Part shown: positions 59,323 to 64,000 of the stretch, piece after piece
How positions within the stretch are numbered: the first letter of the stretch is position 1
Layout: every line of letters starts with the position of its first letter
From: Buxus sempervirens
Taxonomy: Eukaryota; Streptophyta; Magnoliopsida; Buxales; Buxaceae
NCBI GenBank assembly: GCA_947561395.2
Contig: OX387185.1
Location: forward strand, 20,238,366-20,302,365
Length of the DNA stretch: 64,000 nt
Direction of reading: 5' to 3'
Program-made: the position numbers and the translations under genes
The notes under the pieces: model-generated
The model's database searches: none
What the model saw: only the letters and a program-made list of their open reading frames with translations
Told to the model about the DNA's origin: nothing

Positions 59323-60755
59323 CTAGCTAGATTGGTCATCATCGTAGTGGGAGGACACGTCTTGTCTCCTCAAGGCTCGCAGAAGCTTGTTCCGCAGACG
59401 TCGGTCCTCCTCAGTGCGCTTGCTCACTAATTCCATTTCATGTTGCAAGGCCATATTGGCCTGCCTACTCTCCCATTCTGAATTCACAGAAGTTGAATGG
59501 ATACGGAAGTGGGTCTCTTGCAGTTCAACCACCCTGTCCCTATATGTGTTAGGGGGCGGAACTGGAATGTCGCCTGATGCGACAGGCTGAAGAGGTGGGG
59601 GGCCGTCGTGGCCGAACTCCCAAGCTATCCAATGCTCGTAGTCTTGAAAGTGTAATTCGGTAAAGACGTCTTCCCGATATACGCACACTATCTTCGACTC
59701 GGTCTATAGTTGTGTCCTTAGTCCCTTAGTGAGTGGACCAATCAAACTGCTCATGTCATCCTTGACCGGGATCCCCTGCGGTTTCCCAAACTGTCTCAGA
59801 ACCCGAATTGGATAGTATGGCACCGCATGGGTAAGGCCTATCAAGGCAAGGCCCTCTCTTTTCTTGAAAGCTATGATGGGGGTGTAGGGGATGTTGTATG
59901 TACCCCACCATCTAATGTCTGTTTCTCCCTTCAGGTGGAGAAAGTGGTTAAACCAATCCTCACGAGCGGGTAGGTCTGGTTTGATCTCTCTTTGAGCCGA
60001 TCAATGGATGTTGTCGCCGGCTACCTTGTAATATGCACTGACAGGTGATGACACCATCAGGTGGTCTTGCAACCAAATGTGGAGAAGGGGAGCGCACCCT
60101 TGAAACCTCCGGGTTCCATTTTTGGACAAAGTCAGGGAATGGAACAGTTGAGCTAGGATTAGTGGCATGATTCGGTATCCTGCTCTGAGTTGATCCTCAA
60201 TTTCCATGAGGGCCAAATTAATGGTGTCTCCCCCAATTGGAAAGAAGATTTGGACAGGACCACAAGGGTGAAGGTGTCAAACCAAGCCTGGGGTCTTTCC
60301 TGCTTTTTGTTTCTTATTTTCTTAGCTAGGAATGTTTTGGAGACCTGAGTAAATGATTTGTCACCTCCTAAGGTCTGGAATTCTCCCCTTGAGAGGCCAA
60401 AGAAAACACAAGCTTCATTCTTGCAGCTTTCTTTGAGACTTGGCGTAGCAGGTTCTCCTAAGTCGCGAAATCGGAGGAACAGGTCAAGTTCCTCAATTGT
60501 GGGGGTCAACTCATTGATCCCGAATCGAAACACTGAAAGCTGGGGATCCCAGAAAAGCAAGGCTACTTGGATCATATCACAATTAATCGGCACATTTAAC
60601 AGGGACAAAGTCTGTCCCATATGGTATTTGTGCTCCCATTCAAACTGCTCACTCCTTTGGAGCTGCCTTGTCCAAGAATGGATCCAGGGGGTATCCCAGG
60701 CACATTTCTTTATCCTAGGGAAATGGGTTCTCTCAGATGAGGATGAGGATGCCAT
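59323..60755 (-). pseudogene. ORF1 of Ogre-like element C (DUF7745-like protein)
   Basis: Starts MASSSSSERTHFPRIK (ATG at 60753-60755) and runs about 477 codons to TAG 59323-59325. The central block LSLLNVPINCDMIQVALLFWDP, VFRFGINELTPTIEEL and later YYPIRVLRQFGKPQGIP resemble the plant DUF7745 family, which is related to the plant mobile domain. The C-terminus is helical and charged (MALQHEMELVSKRTEEDRRL). Ogre elements are known for an extra ORF between the 5' LTR and gag whose role is unknown. Breaks: a one-base shift near 60250, TGA 60001-60003 and TAG 59704-59706; outside them the frame is continuous. Confidence 0.8.
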
Positions 60756-60985
60756 ACCAACTATCCGATCAAAATTCCAAATCAATTTAAGGTTCCACAC
60801 CAAGACTCTTAATCAGTTCTAAAGCATGCATAATCTTAAGCAAAAGAAATGGACCACTACTAATTCTAACATGCTTCACAGAATAAAGCAAAAATTAAAA
60901 CAGTGCGATATTTAACTCAGGCACACATGGTGTGTGGTCCTAAGGGTTGGTGCCAATGAAGGTGCGACTCCTAGACATACTTGTG
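60756..60985 (-). other. 5' leader of element C, proximal part
   Basis: 230 bp upstream of ORF1 with no coding frame. It ends in TTGTG (60981-60985), one copy of the target duplication of the next solo LTR. Confidence 0.6.
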
Positions 60986-63328
60986 TGTAACGCCCCGAAC
61001 CCGGGTCAGTGCAAGCCGGCATCCAACCCGAACCCGGTTCGCTACTGTAACAACCCGAATTTAGTTCAACAACAAAATCCGAGGTGTTACTGGCCCATAT
61101 CAAATACAACATCAATACTATACCAGACCAAAGAATTAAAATCCATTCACTTTATAATACTATCAGAGTTGCAGAAACAAGTATGTGCGGAAGTGTAGTT
61201 TAAAATCCTCAATAAACATATAGTTTGATCATCAATCATTAATATCAAGTCTGGTAAAATAAACTGGTTACTATCTCACTCTCATCTCTCTAATACATCA
61301 AATCCAAATGACTAATAATAATCTAGTCAAAAGTGCTAAGTCTATAACATTCATCCACCTCAAACAAGATCCGGATAAAAGTAATCCTCCGGTGTATACT
61401 CAGCTATCTCTCCCTGGAAATCACTAAGATCCCCCTCTCGCGTATCAGCTGAAAAATGAAATAAAAGTAGGGTGAGATACGAATATCCCAGTAGGTAACA
61501 CATGCATGATTAAACAGTTCATATAAGTAAAGTAATAGTTCATGCACGATTAAGCAATATCGACTAATCAGGATCGTATAATCATTCATATCAGTCATGA
61601 ATACAAAACAGTTCGATAAACAGTTTTAGAAATGAATTTCAGCAAGTTTTAATATAAGAATCCAATAACAAGATCGATAACATGATCCACACATTACTAG
61701 GATGCACTAAGCAGTAACATCCGATCAATATCCCAATCGCATGCCTCCAGCATGTATTCAATAATAATATCAAGAGTTTTGATTTCAGTGTCATTGTAGG
61801 ACTCACAAAGATAGATAAACCTTTTGAGATGATTCTCAACCAATTGCTATACCACTGTGCGACTTAGGAGCAATGCTACTAATGATACTCAAGTCCCATG
61901 CAGCGCAGCTTAGACAAGAGCCGTAGTCACTGACTTATTGCACACGTACCCATCAGAGTTGGCATGTACCACCAGCATGCAGCACCAGAATCAATACATG
62001 GAGATGGTAGCTTATCCACATGTACAGGAATCACTAGCGGCTCACCGGGGTGTCCCTCCAGACATAGGACCTTCCCAGACAAACTAACTTGCAAAGGATG
62101 CGCGTCGCATATAGGAGTAACTCAACCCAAATGACATATCCCTCAGCTATCTAGCTACAACTATGGATCCATAACCAGCTATGCCCACTAGACTCCAAAA
62201 ATTCCCTAAAATATAATATTTCTATAAGGGTTAGTGCCTAGCGGCATATAAAGGTTAAATTTGTCAATCACTTCAAAATTCGGTCATCTGAGTTCTGAAT
62301 TCTCTTTATATAGTTTTCTGGTTTATAGTGTCATTTAGAAGATGTTCTAGTAGTGAAATACAAGTTAGGTTTTCCAAAAACTAGGTTTCTCCATTTCTTT
62401 CCAAGTTTGGCAACTAATGTCCTAAATACCTTCCTAATTTATTTTTCTATAAAACAAGGAATTAGATAGTTTATTTTGGTCTTAAAACATCTTATTTAAT
62501 CATTAAAATTGTCTAAAAATAGTTTAGAATTGAATAAGGGTGTAAAATTATGAAAATCTGCAAAATCTGAACAGAGCGCCTAGGATCCCTCAGGATCGCC
62601 CTGGCGGTCTGTGGTCGGCGGTAGTTCAAAATCGAACACCTACGATAAGTCTTCAAGCGGTCTACGGCGGTCTAAGATTTAATATGAGCGCCTAAGATCG
62701 CCGAGAACAATCGAGGTCGGCGGTTGTTCGAAAACGATCAGAATCAGTTCCAAATCATGATTTTTCTCATCTAAACTCATTCTAACATATATATAACATG
62801 ATTATCAACATATATACATCATTACATACAATAAAAACATGCTTTTGTCGATTAATCACATGTAAAGCCAAAAACCCATGTAAACGGTGTCACCTACCTC
62901 TTGAACGAAGGTTCCTCTTCCTCTCTTCTCTCAACCACGCTTCTCTATCACCCAGCAACACTCTGGAAGATGAAGAACTCCAAAAACCCAAGCTTTTCTT
63001 CTTCCTCTTCTTCTTCTTCTCCTTTGGTTACTTGTCGCTTGCGGCTGATCAATACGAGCGAGAATACACGTGTATAAATTTAGGTTATTAAACTAATACT
63101 TATACTCACTTATCCCATGTGTCTCACCTATACCAAATTCCATACACACGCCCAATCAGAATACATACCTTGATATCTCATGATCGGACGGTCAGATCTG
63201 CGTCTAATTCTGGATCTCCACTAATTAAATCATCCCCTACAATAATAAATTATTTCTATCAATTATAACTTTCACCAATATTATTTATTAATTTAATTTA
63301 TTATTTAAGGAAAATTGGGGGTTTTACA
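60986..63328 (-). mobile_element. Solo Tekay-like LTR (G) with TTGTG target duplication
   Basis: Starts TGTAACGCCCCGAACCC, ends GGGGGTTTTACA, 2343 bp, flanked by TTGTG at 60981-60985 and 63329-63333. Complement of LTR M over 61850-62110. Hairpin TGAGATA-CGAA-TATCCCA at 61473-61490. GC-rich block at 62575-62740 with GCGCCTAGGATC and GGCGGTCT words. It split the leader of element C, so it is younger than element C. Confidence 0.95.
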
Positions 63329-64000
63329 TTGTGTAGAGGAGCACATTCAAGTCCCGATCAGTCTTTCTGTCTTTCATCTGTTCTTTCATCTGCTTTCGGT
63401 GTTGGACCATAGTAAAGATTACAACTTGCCATCGAGGGTGAATTTTTACAAGATATTTACAAAAGCTGCAAAGAATTCATCCTTAAGGCTGTTGGGAGCC
63501 AAAAGGGAGGATACATCCTTAAGGCTGTTGGTAGGCTAAAAATTCCTAGATCTAGGGTTTAGTGCCCATGTTCTGATATGGCATGCTTTCATCTGTTTGT
63601 CTGATCTGGCCGGCTTTCGTCTGCTCTAAAAGAACAATTTGGACTTAAAGTGCTCCCAGCGGACTCTAATGGGTCAAGACCCATAGCATACAGGACTCCA
63701 TGCATGGATCTGGGGTGGTTCCCCTGATCAAAATTAGGTGAGCTTCCTAAATTAGGGTTGAAGTCACCCGTGATCTAGGGTTTACTCAATTTGATGCAAA
63801 AAGCGAGGGTTGCTGCCCCTAATGGACTCTGGGTTTTATTCCGATTTTACTCCTCTTATATTCATCATTCACAACATTCTCACCCTCGCATGCTCAACGC
63901 ATAGTTTACCCAGAAACGTTAGGTGGGGAAGGATACCCAGCCCGAGACATAAGCCTACAAGGGTCTGGACCAGTACTGGATCCTCGCGTGCCACGGCAAG
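63329..64000 (-). other. 5' leader of element C, distal part
   Basis: Continues the element C leader beyond the solo LTR. No coding frame is recognised. A 25-bp direct repeat 'catccttaaggctgttggKAG' occurs at 63478 and 63509. The 5' LTR and PBS of element C were not reached and should lie beyond the window. Confidence 0.5.

Noticed and set aside
60803-60985. Search for the 5' LTR and PBS of element C next to ORF1
   Set aside because: No Tat LTR end or TGG-type PBS is present here; the leader continues past the solo LTR to the window end.
1-64000. Host protein genes, tRNA, rRNA, snoRNA or microRNA genes
   Set aside because: No intron-bearing coding pattern, no tRNA or rRNA signature was seen. 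The LTR hairpins are too short to call as microRNA precursors.

Overview
This 64-kb window reads as repeat-rich intergenic DNA from a large plant genome. I see no host gene, tRNA, rRNA or CRISPR array that I can support. Nearly every block is a Ty3/gypsy LTR retrotransposon or a piece of one. Two groups make it up. The first is the Tat/Ogre group: LTRs starting TGTAAGCACCTCATTTTTG, a PBS like TGGCAACTCCACTGGGG, a second archaeal-type RNase H, and a DUF7745-like ORF1. The second is a chromodomain-bearing Tekay/Del-like group: LTRs starting TGTAA(A)AYCCC, ending near GGGGCGTTACA, and preceded by GAGGACGAAAT plus a polypurine tract. This combination points to a seed plant, probably an angiosperm; I cannot name the species.

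Layout. Element B is a decayed Tekay-like element on the + strand. It runs from a gag fragment at 10.52 kb to the end of its 3' LTR at 26897, and its 5' part lies left of the window. It has been broken open repeatedly. A Tat LTR (ending 10521) cuts its gag, and that Tat LTR is itself cut by element A (1-9172, - strand: gag, 77-bp tandem repeats, PBS, 5' LTR), which carries a solo Tat LTR (4759-7724) in its 5' LTR. Three more solo LTRs (10863-12669, 13125-16162, 16515-19049) interrupt gag and protease, and another (21145-24454) sits in the 3' LTR. From 26.9 to 45.98 kb there are stacked LTR fragments. Among them is an 11.6-kb insertion (28316-39964) bounded by two same-family LTRs in opposite orientation, with a 5-bp duplication at the outer ends. 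From 45983 to the window end lies element C, an Ogre-like element on the - strand: 4-kb 3' LTR, polypurine tract, about 2.2 kb of 3' untranslated DNA, a gag-pol frame with stops and frameshifts, tandem arrays, ORF1, and a 5' region split by solo LTR 60986-63328.

Decay. No coding region is intact. In element C the gag, protease-region, reverse transcriptase, RNase H and integrase pieces share one ancestral frame broken by stop codons and single-base indels, several fitting C-to-T decay. Element B has lost its integrase core. At least eight solo LTRs are present and no complete two-LTR element is contained in the window, so LTR-LTR recombination has been frequent here.

Most interesting structure. 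Tat-group LTRs carry perfect or near-perfect short palindromes upstream of their TATA box. The stem sequences differ between subfamilies but the fold is kept, with compensatory changes. Tekay-like LTRs share a different pair of modules: a GC-rich palindromic block in AT-rich DNA, and a TGAGATA-TTCG-TATCTCA hairpin beside a splice-acceptor-like tract. Statements about families come from general knowledge of plant LTR retrotransposons; no database search was possible.
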